Of a DNA stretch of 64,000 nt, positions 25,894-33,483 are shown piece after piece. Both the position numbers and the translations under genes were made by a program. Source of the stretch: Streptomyces puniciscabiei. Its GTDB lineage: Bacteria > Actinomycetota > Actinomycetes > Streptomycetales > Streptomycetaceae. Where the stretch lies: the NCBI RefSeq assembly GCF_006715785.1, contig NZ_VFNX01000002.1:372001-436000 (forward strand). Direction: 5' to 3'. The first letter of the stretch is position 1. Every line of letters begins with the position of its first letter. Below the pieces are notes generated by a model. That model did not search any database. It was not told the origin of the DNA and worked only from the letters and a program-made list of their open reading frames with translations.

Positions 25894-27333
25894 TCAGTAG
25901 GCCCCCGTTCCCCGCACCACGGCGGACCCGGTGCGCAGCAGGATCGACACGTCGAGGCTCATCGACCAGTTGTCCACGTATCCGAGGTCGAGCCGGACCG
26001 CCTCCTCCCAGGGCAGGTCGGAGCGTCCGCTGACCTGCCAGAGTCCGGTGAGGCCGGGCTTGACGAGCAGCCGGCGTTTGATGTCCGGGGTGTACGCCTC
26101 CACCTCCTCGGGCAGCGGCGGACGGGGGCCGACGAGGGACATGTGGCCCTTGACGACGTTGAGCAGTTGCGGCAGTTCGTCGAGGGAGCTGCGGCGCAGG
26201 AACGAGCCGACCCGGGTGATCCGCGGGTCCTCCTTCACCTTGAACAGCAGGCCGTCGCTGTTCTCGTTGAGGTGCTCCAGTTCCGCCCGCAGGGCCTCCG
26301 AGTCCGGCCGCATCGTGCGGAACTTCAGCATGGTGAAGTGGTCGCCGTACCGGCCCACCCGCTGCTGCCGGAACAGGGCGGGCCCGGAGCTGTCCAGCCG
26401 GACGATCAGGGCGATCAGCAGCATGGGCAGGGCAAGGAGCAGCAGGAGTGCCGCCGCGAGCGTACGGTCCAGCAGTTCCTTGGGCAGCCGGGAGATCCGG
26501 GAGAGGTTCGGGGCCTGGATCCGCACGAGCGGCACCCCGCCCGCGTGCCGTACCGCCAGCCGGGATGCGGAGACGTCGGTCAGCACGGGGGCCAGGAGGA
26601 AGTCGACGCCCTGCGCGGCCGCCGTCCAGGACATCCGCCGCAGCACGGAGGCGTCGGCCCCGGGTACCGGCAGCGCCACGACGGTGCTCACGCCCAGGGC
26701 CCGGACGACGTCGTCCATGTCGCCGATGCCGCCGAGGACGGGCAGTCCCAACTTGCGTATGTCCGCGGCGTTCTGCGGGTCGCTCAGGCACGCTCCGGCG
26801 GCCTGCAGTTCCTGTACGCCGCCGCGCCGCAGCACGGCGACCAGCTCCACGATGCCGTGTGACGGTCCGACCAGCAGCGTCGCACTCCGGTCCCGGCCCC
26901 GGGACCACCGCCGGTGCAGCCGGCGGCGCAGCGTGTACCGGACCGGCAGGGCGATCACGGCGGCCGGCACCGCGGACATGATCATGTCATGAAGGAGGCC
27001 TGCATCGCGCGTGCCCAGCCAGTACGCGAGGGCGGCCAGCGCCGGCAGGGCGACGGCTCCGCGCAGCACCCGCCGGTACTCCTCGGTTCCCAGGCCGAGG
27101 GCACTGCGATCGTAGGAGCGATGGGCCAGCATCGCCACGATCCAGGTCGGGGGCAGTACCAGGGCCACCGTCCAGCGGCCGTACGCCCCGTGGATCAGTA
27201 AGGCCGCGGCAACGGCTGCGAAGCCGTCCGCGACCAGCAGGGCAGTGCGGTATTTGCGTTCCCAGCGTCTTCGGCGAGCTTCTGGACGTCTGTGTTCCAC
27301 GACCAGTTGCTCATGCGTGACCTCAATGGTCAT
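25894..27333 (-). CDS. Polyprenyl-phosphate glycosyl-1-phosphate transferase (priming enzyme, WbaP/CpsE-like) with a TTA codon
   Basis: A 479-residue membrane enzyme that starts repeat-unit synthesis by moving a sugar-1-phosphate onto undecaprenyl phosphate. It has about four N-terminal helices (roughly 30-130), a nucleotide-binding-like linker, a helix at about 290-312 and the catalytic domain with FRQQRVGRYG, FTMLKFRTMR, SLDELPQLLNV, MSLVGPRPPLPEE and KPGLTGLWQVSGR (about 425-437). ATG 27333 has a GGGGGG site five bases upstream. An alternative ATG at 27348 is less well placed. Leu45 is a TTA codon (27199-27201). As the first gene of the leftward arm it controls entry into the pathway, so its bldA dependence could gate the whole polymer. 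Confidence 0.94.
   Translation of the reverse strand: MTIEVTHEQLVVEHRRPEARRRRWERKYRTALLVADGFAAVAAALLIHGAYGRWTVALVLPPTWIVAMLAHRSYDRSALGLGTEEYRRVLRGAVALPALAALAYWLGTRDAGLLHDMIMSAVPAAVIALPVRYTLRRRLHRRWSRGRDRSATLLVGPSHGIVELVAVLRRGGVQELQAAGACLSDPQNAADIRKLGLPVLGGIGDMDDVVRALGVSTVVALPVPGADASVLRRMSWTAAAQGVDFLLAPVLTDVSASRLAVRHAGGVPLVRIQAPNLSRISRLPKELLDRTLAAALLLLLALPMLLIALIVRLDSSGPALFRQQRVGRYGDHFTMLKFRTMRPDSEALRAELEHLNENSDGLLFKVKEDPRITRVGSFLRRSSLDELPQLLNVVKGHMSLVGPRPPLPEEVEAYTPDIKRRLLVKPGLTGLWQVSGRSDLPWEEAVRLDLGYVDNWSMSLDVSILLRTGSAVVRGTGAY
27199..27201 (-). promoter_or_regulatory. TTA (bldA-dependent) codon in the priming transferase gene
   Basis: The complement of TAA at 27199-27201 is the in-frame Leu45 codon TTA of the priming glycosyl-phosphotransferase, in the first membrane helix (AAALLIHGAYG). 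No other leucine of this gene uses TTA. Confidence 0.8.
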
Positions 27334-27680
27334 GTCCCCCCACCACATGCGCGGCTCCCCCTGGCCGGACGCAACCGGACCTACGGTCGCACGTGCGCAA
27401 GCCAGGGCTGGATCAGCACCGCATGTGTCTCCTCCACACCGCGGCACCGAAAAAGACGAGGAAGCCGTCAGCGGTTCCCCAACCGCCCCGTGCTTCCTGC
27501 ATGTTGGTTACTGCCTGTTTCGCATCCGGTTCACCGCGCCGCACCTTGACGTGCCGTCAAGGCCAAGTAGCCCTCCCAAACCGGCTCGGCGGAGCTCAAT
27601 CTAGACCACTGGACGCAGTCACGGGAACAGTTGGACGAAACACGCAGCGCAATGGCGACTTCGGCGCCATACTGCCGGAC
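27334..27680. promoter_or_regulatory. Divergent intergenic region of the polysaccharide locus
   Basis: A 347-bp gap between the leftward priming transferase and the rightward GT2, with lower GC than its neighbours. It must hold promoters for both arms. The clearest element is a 19-bp palindrome, CCTTGACG (27544-27551), TGC, CGTCAAGG (27555-27562). Its arm carries a TTGACG that could be a -35 box, but no good -10 follows at standard spacing. No convincing small gene is present: the long frame through here has no ribosome site and is not conserved-looking. Confidence 0.5.
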
Positions 27681-28565
27681 GTGACGAGCATCGTGATCCC
27701 GGCCCACAACGAGGCGCGCGTCATCGGCCGGCTCCTCGATTCACTGCTGGCCGAGTCCTCCGATCCTTCCGAGTCCTCCAAGTCCTCCAAGTCCTCCGAA
27801 GACGAGACCGACATCGTGGTCGTGTGCAACGGCTGCACGGACGACACCGCGCGGATCGCTGCCGCTCGCGGCCCGCGCGTGCGGGTGGTCGAGATCCCCG
27901 CGCCCTCCAAGCACGCCGCCCTTCGGACCGGGGACGACCACGCGCGCGGCTTCCCCCGTGTCTACGTGGACGCCGACGTCGTGATCACGCGTGCCGACGT
28001 ACGGGCGCTGACCGAGCCCCTGAACGACGACACCTCGGGCATCCTCGCCACCGCCCCCGAACGGCGGATCCCGCTGGCCGCCCGCCCCTGGCGGGTGCGC
28101 GCCTACTACCAGGTGTGGCAGCGGCTGCCCGCCGTACGCGAGGGGCTGTTCGGCAGGGGTGTGATCGCGGTCTCCAAGGCCGGTCAGGCCCGGATCGCCG
28201 CGCTGCCGCCGCTGATGGCCGACGACCTGGCCGCGTCCCTGGCGTTCGCCCCTGAGGAGCGGCTCGTGGTCGACGCGGCCCATGTCGTGATCCAACCGCC
28301 GCGCACCTGGCCGGACTTGATGAGACGGCGGGTCCGTGCCGCGGTGTCCACCGCCCAGGTCGAACAGCATCGCCGGCCGGAAGAGGCCTCGGCGCGCACC
28401 AGCACGGCGGATCTGAAGGCACTGCTCCGCAGGGAGCCGAGGCTCTTCGCGGCTGTCGTGGTCTTCGTCGCGGCGGCGGTCGGCGCCCGGCGGGGGGCCA
28501 GAAGGGCCATCCGGGCACAGGACTTCGGCACCTGGCTACGGGACGACAGCAGCCGGCAGAACTGA
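27681..28565 (+). CDS. Family 2 glycosyltransferase with a Ser-rich repeat insertion
   Basis: A 294-residue GT2-like protein beginning VTSIVIPAHNEARVIGRLLDSLL, then VVVCNGCTDDTARIA and a DXD-like VYVDADVVITRADV near residue 95, ADDLAASLAF (catalytic acid region) near residue 180 and a C-terminal hydrophobic helix at about 258-273 (LFAAVVVFVAAAVGA). Between the first strand and the second lies SSDPSESSKSSKSSEDE, encoded by 9-bp repeats (about 27751-27799). The GTG at 27681 marks the family start; the frame runs further upstream without a ribosome site. It is followed after 24 bp by the MFS gene. Confidence 0.85.
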   Translation: MTSIVIPAHNEARVIGRLLDSLLAESSDPSESSKSSKSSEDETDIVVVCNGCTDDTARIAAARGPRVRVVEIPAPSKHAALRTGDDHARGFPRVYVDADVVITRADVRALTEPLNDDTSGILATAPERRIPLAARPWRVRAYYQVWQRLPAVREGLFGRGVIAVSKAGQARIAALPPLMADDLAASLAFAPEERLVVDAAHVVIQPPRTWPDLMRRRVRAAVSTAQVEQHRRPEEASARTSTADLKALLRREPRLFAAVVVFVAAAVGARRGARRAIRAQDFGTWLRDDSSRQN

Positions 28566-28589
28566 TCGCACCGCACCTGGAGCCCTGTC

Positions 28590-29915
28590 TTGTATCTCAC
28601 CGACCGCTCCGCGCCCGTCGAGGCGGGCATCGACCGACGCCGAAGACGCGGCCCGGGACGGGGGGTCGCCCCGGTCGTGCTCGTGCTGGGCACGGTCAGC
28701 CTGATCACGGACATCTCCTCGGAGATGGTCACCGCCGTCCTGCCGCTCTACCTCGTCACCACGCTCGGCTTCAGCCCGCTGGGATTCGGCACCCTCGACG
28801 GTGTCTACAACGGCGTCAGCGCGCTGGTCCAGCTCACCGGCGGCCATCTCGCCGACCGGGTGCGGGGCCACAAGCTGCTGGCCGGGATCGGCTACGGCCT
28901 GTCCGCGCTGTGCAAGCCGCTGCTCCTGATCGCCGGCGGCCTCGGCACCCTCGGCACGGTCCTGGCGCTGGAACGGACCGGCAAGGGTCTGCGCACCGCC
29001 CCGCGCGACGCGATGATCTCCCTGTCCACCCCGGCCGGGAACCAGGGCCGGGCGTTCGGTGTCCACCGGGCGATGGACACCACCGGCGCGATGCTCGGCC
29101 CGCTGGCGGCGTTCCTCATCCTGCGTGCCGCGGCCGACGGTTACGACGCCGTGTTCGGCGTGAGCGCGTGCGTCGCCGCGCTGGGCGTGGTCGTACTGGT
29201 GCTGTTCGTGCCCGGAGGGCCGCACGGTCCGGGGAGACGGCAGGACGGGCGGACGCATGACGCGGAGAGGACCTACGACGCCGATGTGACGGACGGTGCC
29301 GATGTCGGGGGCGGCGAGCCGCCCGTCCGGGTTCGCGAGGCGCTGGGGCTGCTGCGGCTGCCGCGGCTGCGGGCACTCGCCGGCTGTGCCGCGCTGCTCG
29401 GCCTGACCACCGTCAGTGACGCCTTCGTGTATCTGCTCCTCCAGCGGCGGGTCGGGGTGGGCGAGGAGTGGTTCACGCTGCTGCCGCTGGGCACGGCCGT
29501 CGTGTTCCTGCTGCTGGCCGTGCCCGTCGGCGCGCTGGCCGACCGGGCCGGGCGACGCACCGTGTTCCTCGCCGGGCACACGGGTCTGCTGACCGCCTAC
29601 GCCCTCCTGCTGTGGGCCCCGGACACACCGCTCCTCGCCCCCCTCGTCCTCGCCCTGCACGGCACGTTCTACGCGGCGACCGACGGGGTGCTCCCGGCCG
29701 CCCTCGCGAGCCTCGTGCCGGAGCATCTGCGCGCCAGCGGCCTGGCCATCGTCGGCACCAGCCAGGCGCTGGCCCGGTTCTGCTGCTCGCTGGCCTTCGG
29801 CGCGGCCTGGACGGCGTGGGGCGACGGCCCGGCGCTGACCGGCTCGGCGGTCGGCCTGCTGTGCTGCGCGGCCGTCGCGGGCGTGGTGCTGCGGCCGGCC
29901 GGCGGAACCCGATGA
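28590..29915 (+). CDS. MFS transporter
   Basis: A 441-residue major facilitator with 12 predicted helices and a central cytoplasmic loop of about 50 acidic, Thr/Asp/Gly-rich residues near 205-250. The N-terminal ITDISSEMVTAVLPLYLVTTLGFS block and GHLADRVRGHKLLAGIGYGLSALCKPL loop 2-3 region (motif A variant) match the subfamily related to FSR/NreB-like drug or solute exporters. The start is a TTG at 28590, placed by a CTGGAG site eight bases upstream. It sits between a GT2 and a secreted propeller protein with short or overlapping junctions, so transport of a glycan-related compound is possible but unproven. Confidence 0.88.
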   Translation: MYLTDRSAPVEAGIDRRRRRGPGRGVAPVVLVLGTVSLITDISSEMVTAVLPLYLVTTLGFSPLGFGTLDGVYNGVSALVQLTGGHLADRVRGHKLLAGIGYGLSALCKPLLLIAGGLGTLGTVLALERTGKGLRTAPRDAMISLSTPAGNQGRAFGVHRAMDTTGAMLGPLAAFLILRAAADGYDAVFGVSACVAALGVVVLVLFVPGGPHGPGRRQDGRTHDAERTYDADVTDGADVGGGEPPVRVREALGLLRLPRLRALAGCAALLGLTTVSDAFVYLLLQRRVGVGEEWFTLLPLGTAVVFLLLAVPVGALADRAGRRTVFLAGHTGLLTAYALLLWAPDTPLLAPLVLALHGTFYAATDGVLPAALASLVPEHLRASGLAIVGTSQALARFCCSLAFGAAWTAWGDGPALTGSAVGLLCCAAVAGVVLRPAGGTR

Positions 29916-30985
29916 CCACCACAGCCACAAGGATCCGGATGACATCGCTGCGCCGCCGTCTGCTCGTACTCGTCGGAGCGGTCCTGCTGCTCGCGGGCCT
30001 GGGCGCCGGCGTGGTCCTGCACGCCGCGGCACGAGCGGACCGGGCGAACCAGCCGCACTCGGGTGAACCGGCCGTCACCGCAGGCAGGTTGACCCTCAAC
30101 GAGAAGGGCCGGCTGGCGTTCCTCAACGCGGCCGCCGGTCCGCACCGCACCGCGGTCGCCTCGGTACCGTCCACGGACCCGGGGGGCGGGCGGACCGCCT
30201 CGAACCTGCGCTGCGCACGCTTCTACGCGGCCGCCGGCACGGGCATCTGCCTCCAGTCCAACCCGGGCGTGCTCAGGCAGAGCAACCGGGCCCTGCTGCT
30301 GGACGCGGACCTCCGCACCCGGCGCACCTTCCCGCTCGCGGGCACGCCCAGCCGGGCCCGGGTCTCACCCAGCGGCCACTTCGCCGCCTGGACCGTCTTC
30401 GTGTCCGGTGAGTCCTATGCGTCCGCCTTCTTCTCCACCCGGACCTCGATCCTCGACACCCGGACCATGCGGCTGACACCCAGTCTGGAGACGTTCTCCA
30501 TCATCAAGGACGGCAGGCCCTACCACGCCTCGGACATCAACTTCTGGGGCGTCACCTTCTCCGCCGACGACGACACGTTCTACGCCACCCTCAACACCGC
30601 CGGCAAGACGTACCTGGTCCGGGGTTCGCTCTCCCGGCGCACGGTCACCACCCTGGTCGAGAACGTGGAGTGCCCGTCCCTCTCCCCCGACGGGACCCGA
30701 GTCGCCTTCAAGAAGCGGGTGCTGTCCCGTACCGACCTGTGGCACGAGTACGTCCTCGACCTGCGCACCCTGCACGAGACGCCGCTGGCCGAGCGCCACA
30801 GCGTCGACGACCAGGCCACCTGGCTCGACAACCGCACCGTCGCCTATGCCCTGCCCGCGAACGGCAAGGTCGGCGGCAGCGATCTGTGGAGCGTGCCCGC
30901 GGACGGCACGGGGACCCCTCGCCTGCTGATCGCCGACGCCTCCTCCCCTGCCCCGCTGGAGGCGAAGATCACCGGAAGTGGATGA
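29912..30985 (+). CDS. Membrane-anchored beta-propeller (TolB/PD40-like) protein
   Basis: A 357-residue protein with a basic N-terminus and one hydrophobic segment (about 16-38, LLVLVGAVLLLAGLGAGVVLHA) acting as signal anchor. The outside part has repeats of the WD40-like/PD40 kind: ARVSPSGHFAAWTVF, TFSADDDTFYATL, CPSLSPDGTRVAFKK, ATWLDNRTVAYALP and DLWSVPADGTG. Such propellers bind other proteins or glycans. ATG 29912 overlaps the MFS stop (ATGA), so they are co-translated. Its last 17 bases overlap the convergent Smr-like gene. Function in the polysaccharide locus is unknown. Confidence 0.86.
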   Translation: MTTTATRIRMTSLRRRLLVLVGAVLLLAGLGAGVVLHAAARADRANQPHSGEPAVTAGRLTLNEKGRLAFLNAAAGPHRTAVASVPSTDPGGGRTASNLRCARFYAAAGTGICLQSNPGVLRQSNRALLLDADLRTRRTFPLAGTPSRARVSPSGHFAAWTVFVSGESYASAFFSTRTSILDTRTMRLTPSLETFSIIKDGRPYHASDINFWGVTFSADDDTFYATLNTAGKTYLVRGSLSRRTVTTLVENVECPSLSPDGTRVAFKKRVLSRTDLWHEYVLDLRTLHETPLAERHSVDDQATWLDNRTVAYALPANGKVGGSDLWSVPADGTGTPRLLIADASSPAPLEAKITGSG

Positions 30986-31214
30986 GGATGCGTCCGGTGT
31001 TGCCCGTGTCGACCTCGCGCCGGACGTAGAGCTTCCTGATGTGCTTCTGGTCCAGGAACGCGAGCACCCGAGTCCTGAGCCGCCCGGATCCCTTGCCCGG
31101 GATGATCTCCGCAACGGGCTCGCCCGAGTGGTTGGCCTTGAAGAGGAACTGACGCAGCGCGAGTTCGATGTCGCGGTTGTTGCGGAAGATCGGGTGGAGA
31201 TCGAGCGACAGCAT
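30969..31214 (-). CDS. Small Smr-domain protein
   Basis: An 81-residue stand-alone Smr (MutS2 C-terminal-like) domain: LSLDLHPIFRNNRDIELALRQF, then IIPGKGSGRLRTRVLAFL, which is the HGxGxGxLR-type core with the first His replaced (PGKGSG), and a C-terminal TGNTGRILIHF strand. Smr domains bind nucleic acids and some nick DNA or cleave RNA. The DLHP near the N-terminus keeps the conserved DLHG-like motif. ATG 31214 follows a CCGGGAGG-like site on the minus strand. It overlaps the convergent propeller gene by 17 bp. Confidence 0.78.
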   Translation of the reverse strand: MLSLDLHPIFRNNRDIELALRQFLFKANHSGEPVAEIIPGKGSGRLRTRVLAFLDQKHIRKLYVRREVDTGNTGRILIHFR

Positions 31215-31322
31215 ACGGAACCTCCCGGTGATGCGACGACTCGATCAGGTCGGTCACGTCGGTGTCAATCGCCGACTCGCTTCTGACCACCTTCGACGTA
31301 CCACAATGTCGTAATGCGGAAA

Positions 31323-31328
31323 TATAAT
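31323..31328 (+). promoter_or_regulatory. Putative -10 element upstream of the transporter gene
   Basis: A perfect TATAAT hexamer lies 36 bp before the start at 31364, in a locally AT-rich stretch unusual here. No good -35 hexamer is found at 16-18 bp; TTCGAC at 31292-31297 is 25 bp away. The call rests on the -10 alone. Confidence 0.4.
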
Positions 31329-31363
31329 GCCGCCAAGCGGAAAAGACGAGGGTGGGGTTGAGT

Positions 31364-32383
31364 ATGCGGCGCCATGTCAGGACGAAGGTGCTCAGACGCG
31401 GTCCGCGGTTCGCGAGCCGCGTGCTGCGGGGGCCGGCGCAGGTCATGTTCCTCGACAGCGCATGGGCAGGCGCCGTCTTCGCCCTCGCGCTGTGGACGGC
31501 GGACTGGCGCTACGGCGTCTACGCCCTGGGCGGCGCAGCCCTCGGAACCGGCGCCGCACGCCTGCTGGGCGCTCCTCATGACCGGGTACGGGCGGGGCTG
31601 GAGGGCCTCAACTCCTGCCTGACCGCGCTCTGCGTCGCCGTGTTCCTCGGCGCGGGCCGGCCGGCCACGGTGGTGCTGGCGGCCGGGGCCTGCCTCGTGG
31701 TCACCGTCGTCACCGCGGCCGTGATCCGGCTGCTGCACGTGTGGGATCTGCCGGCCCTGACCCTGCCCTACTGCCTGCTGGTGGGCGCGGTCACCGTGGC
31801 CGCGCCCGCCTTCCGGCGGATCTGCCCCCACGGCCGGAGCATCGCCGCGCTGCCCGGCGCCGCCTCCGGATCCACCGTCCTGCACTGGAAGGACGTGGCG
31901 GGAGCGTTCTTCCGCAACGTCTCCCAGGTCTTCTTCCTGGAGCAGTGGCAAGCGGGGGTCCTGCTGCTGGCCGGCCTCTTCCTGGCCAGCCGGGCCGCGG
32001 GATGGATGGCCTGCGCCGGCAGCGCGACGGGCATCTTGACGGCGTGGGCGCTCGGCACGCCGGCCGCCCGGATCGCGGACGGCACGATGGGCTACAACGC
32101 GGTACTGGTCGCGCCGGCGCTCTGCGGGGTGTTCCTGGCCGCCACCCGGACGACGCTGCCGTACGCCCTGCTCGGCGCGGCGACCGCGACCGCCCTGACC
32201 CCGGCCGTCGCCGCACTCCTCGCCCCGTCCGGCGGCCACCCGTTCACCTGGCCGTTCGTGCTGACGACCCTCGGCTTCCTGGCGGCCGCCCGGTCCTTCC
32301 CGCGCGTCACCGACCCGACCGGGCGCCGCACCTCGAGCCGGTCCGCCCCGTCACTCCACCGCGACCAGGCCACCGCCGGCTGA
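31364..32383 (+). CDS. Urea-transporter-family membrane protein
   Basis: A 339-residue integral membrane protein with about ten helices in two related halves, each holding a UT-type motif: GLEGLNSCLTALCVAVFLG and LPALTLPYCLL in the first half, FFLEQWQAGVLLLAGLFL and GYNAVLVAPALCGVFL plus HPFTWPFVLTTL in the second. These match the urea transporter fold (channel-like passive urea permeation). Start is uncertain between GTG 31352 and ATG 31364; a G-rich site sits at the right distance for the second. No urease or urea-cycle gene lies nearby, so physiological context is open. Confidence 0.82.
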   Translation: MRRHVRTKVLRRGPRFASRVLRGPAQVMFLDSAWAGAVFALALWTADWRYGVYALGGAALGTGAARLLGAPHDRVRAGLEGLNSCLTALCVAVFLGAGRPATVVLAAGACLVVTVVTAAVIRLLHVWDLPALTLPYCLLVGAVTVAAPAFRRICPHGRSIAALPGAASGSTVLHWKDVAGAFFRNVSQVFFLEQWQAGVLLLAGLFLASRAAGWMACAGSATGILTAWALGTPAARIADGTMGYNAVLVAPALCGVFLAATRTTLPYALLGAATATALTPAVAALLAPSGGHPFTWPFVLTTLGFLAAARSFPRVTDPTGRRTSSRSAPSLHRDQATAG

Positions 32384-33061
32384 CGGGCCGGATCCGCCCG
32401 AAGCAGACCGCTGTCCCGGAGGAGCGCGCCGACAACGGCGCCTGCGGGACCGCTGAGACCAGTCCGCGCTCCGCAGGGCGGCGCTCGTCCGCGTCAGTCG
32501 CCGCGGCCGCTCTGCCAGTCGAGCAGCCTGGCCCTGCCCCCCCCAGTGTCGATGTCCGTGTGCCTGGCGCGCGCCGCCTCCCCGGCGCCGCCCGAGCAGT
32601 GTGCTGTGCCCGGCCACCGTGACCGCCGCGTGGAAGCGCTGGTCCTCGTCCACACCGAGCTGGTCACGCGGCCAGTGCCGCGTCGGTTTCGGCGAGATCT
32701 TGCCCGTGCGGCGCAGCGCGGCGAGGGCGGCGAGCTTGGTCTCCAGGGGGTCGCGGGCGTCCAGGACGTCTGGCAGCCGCCGGCGCCGGTCGATCATCGT
32801 CTCGGCCGGCCCATGGTCACGCCGGCCGGCAGCCGCGCAGCGCGGGCTTCGCGGTATCGGTAGCCCCGGCGCGGCCGGCGCGCCCCCTGTCGAACGCCGG
32901 TTGGTGCCATCCGGTGCGGGTACCCGGGCGCGCATGGAATGGCGGCGGGTGCAGGGCTCGCCGGGCGCGGTCCTCGTCACGTGCCGACCGCCCGACCGCA
33001 CGGTCCGGCCCGCGCCGGAGGTCGTCGACCTGCCACAGGGAGCACCACCCGGGAGCGCATC
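32384..33061. other. 678 bp without a confident gene
   Basis: No frame here has both a convincing ribosome site and a family pattern. The best candidate is a leftward frame from ATG 32797 whose first 37 codons read like a helical protein (DPLETKLAALAALRRTG). It then degenerates, with a plausible continuation (LAETDAALAA) in another frame near 32690. This could be a decayed small gene. The last 15 bp hold the GGGAG ribosome site of the DUF2267 gene. Confidence 0.5.
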
Positions 33062-33448
33062 ATGACGTCCACCGAATTCCTCGCCACCGTGCGGGAGCAC
33101 GGGGAGTACACCGATCGCGACGAGGCGGCCCGCGTCACCGAAGCCGTCCTCAGCACCCTCGGCGACCGGCTGCAGCCCACCGCGGCGGATCACCTCGCGG
33201 ATCAACTGCCTCTGGAGATCGGCGCCTTCGTCTCCGGCGTGGGCAACACAGGACGGACCTGGGGCGTGCAGGAGTTCGTCCGCCAGGTGGCCCGGGCCGC
33301 CGCCGAGGACGAGACCGCCGCCCGCAGGGACGCGGAAGTGGTCCTCACCGCCGTGGGCAACACCGTGTCGGGCGGTGAGCTGCACAAGCTGCTCAGCGTG
33401 CTCCCGAGCGGATACGCCGCGCTGTTCGGCCACCCCGAACTGACCTGA
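33062..33448 (+). CDS. DUF2267 protein
   Basis: A 128-residue helical protein of the DUF2267 family: VREHGEYTDRDEAARVTEAVLSTLGDRLQPTAADHLADQLP followed by a second half of the same helical pattern (VQEFVRQVARAAAEDETAARRDAEVVLTAVG) and a C-terminal LPSGYAALFG segment. The family has no established function and is frequent in actinomycetes. ATG 33062 follows GGGAG. It is convergent with the esterase gene, 35 bp apart. A second, more divergent DUF2267 gene lies at 38142. Confidence 0.88.
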   Translation: MTSTEFLATVREHGEYTDRDEAARVTEAVLSTLGDRLQPTAADHLADQLPLEIGAFVSGVGNTGRTWGVQEFVRQVARAAAEDETAARRDAEVVLTAVGNTVSGGELHKLLSVLPSGYAALFGHPELT

Positions 33449-33483
33449 CACGGCATCGCCCGGCGGTCGTGATCGCGGCGGCG

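Noticed and set aside
1..28565. Antibiotic aminosugar biosynthesis cluster
   Set aside because: DegT, epimerase and methyltransferase genes occur in such clusters, but the priming transferase, Wzx, Wzy and Wzz genes and absence of polyketide or peptide synthases fit a surface polysaccharide.
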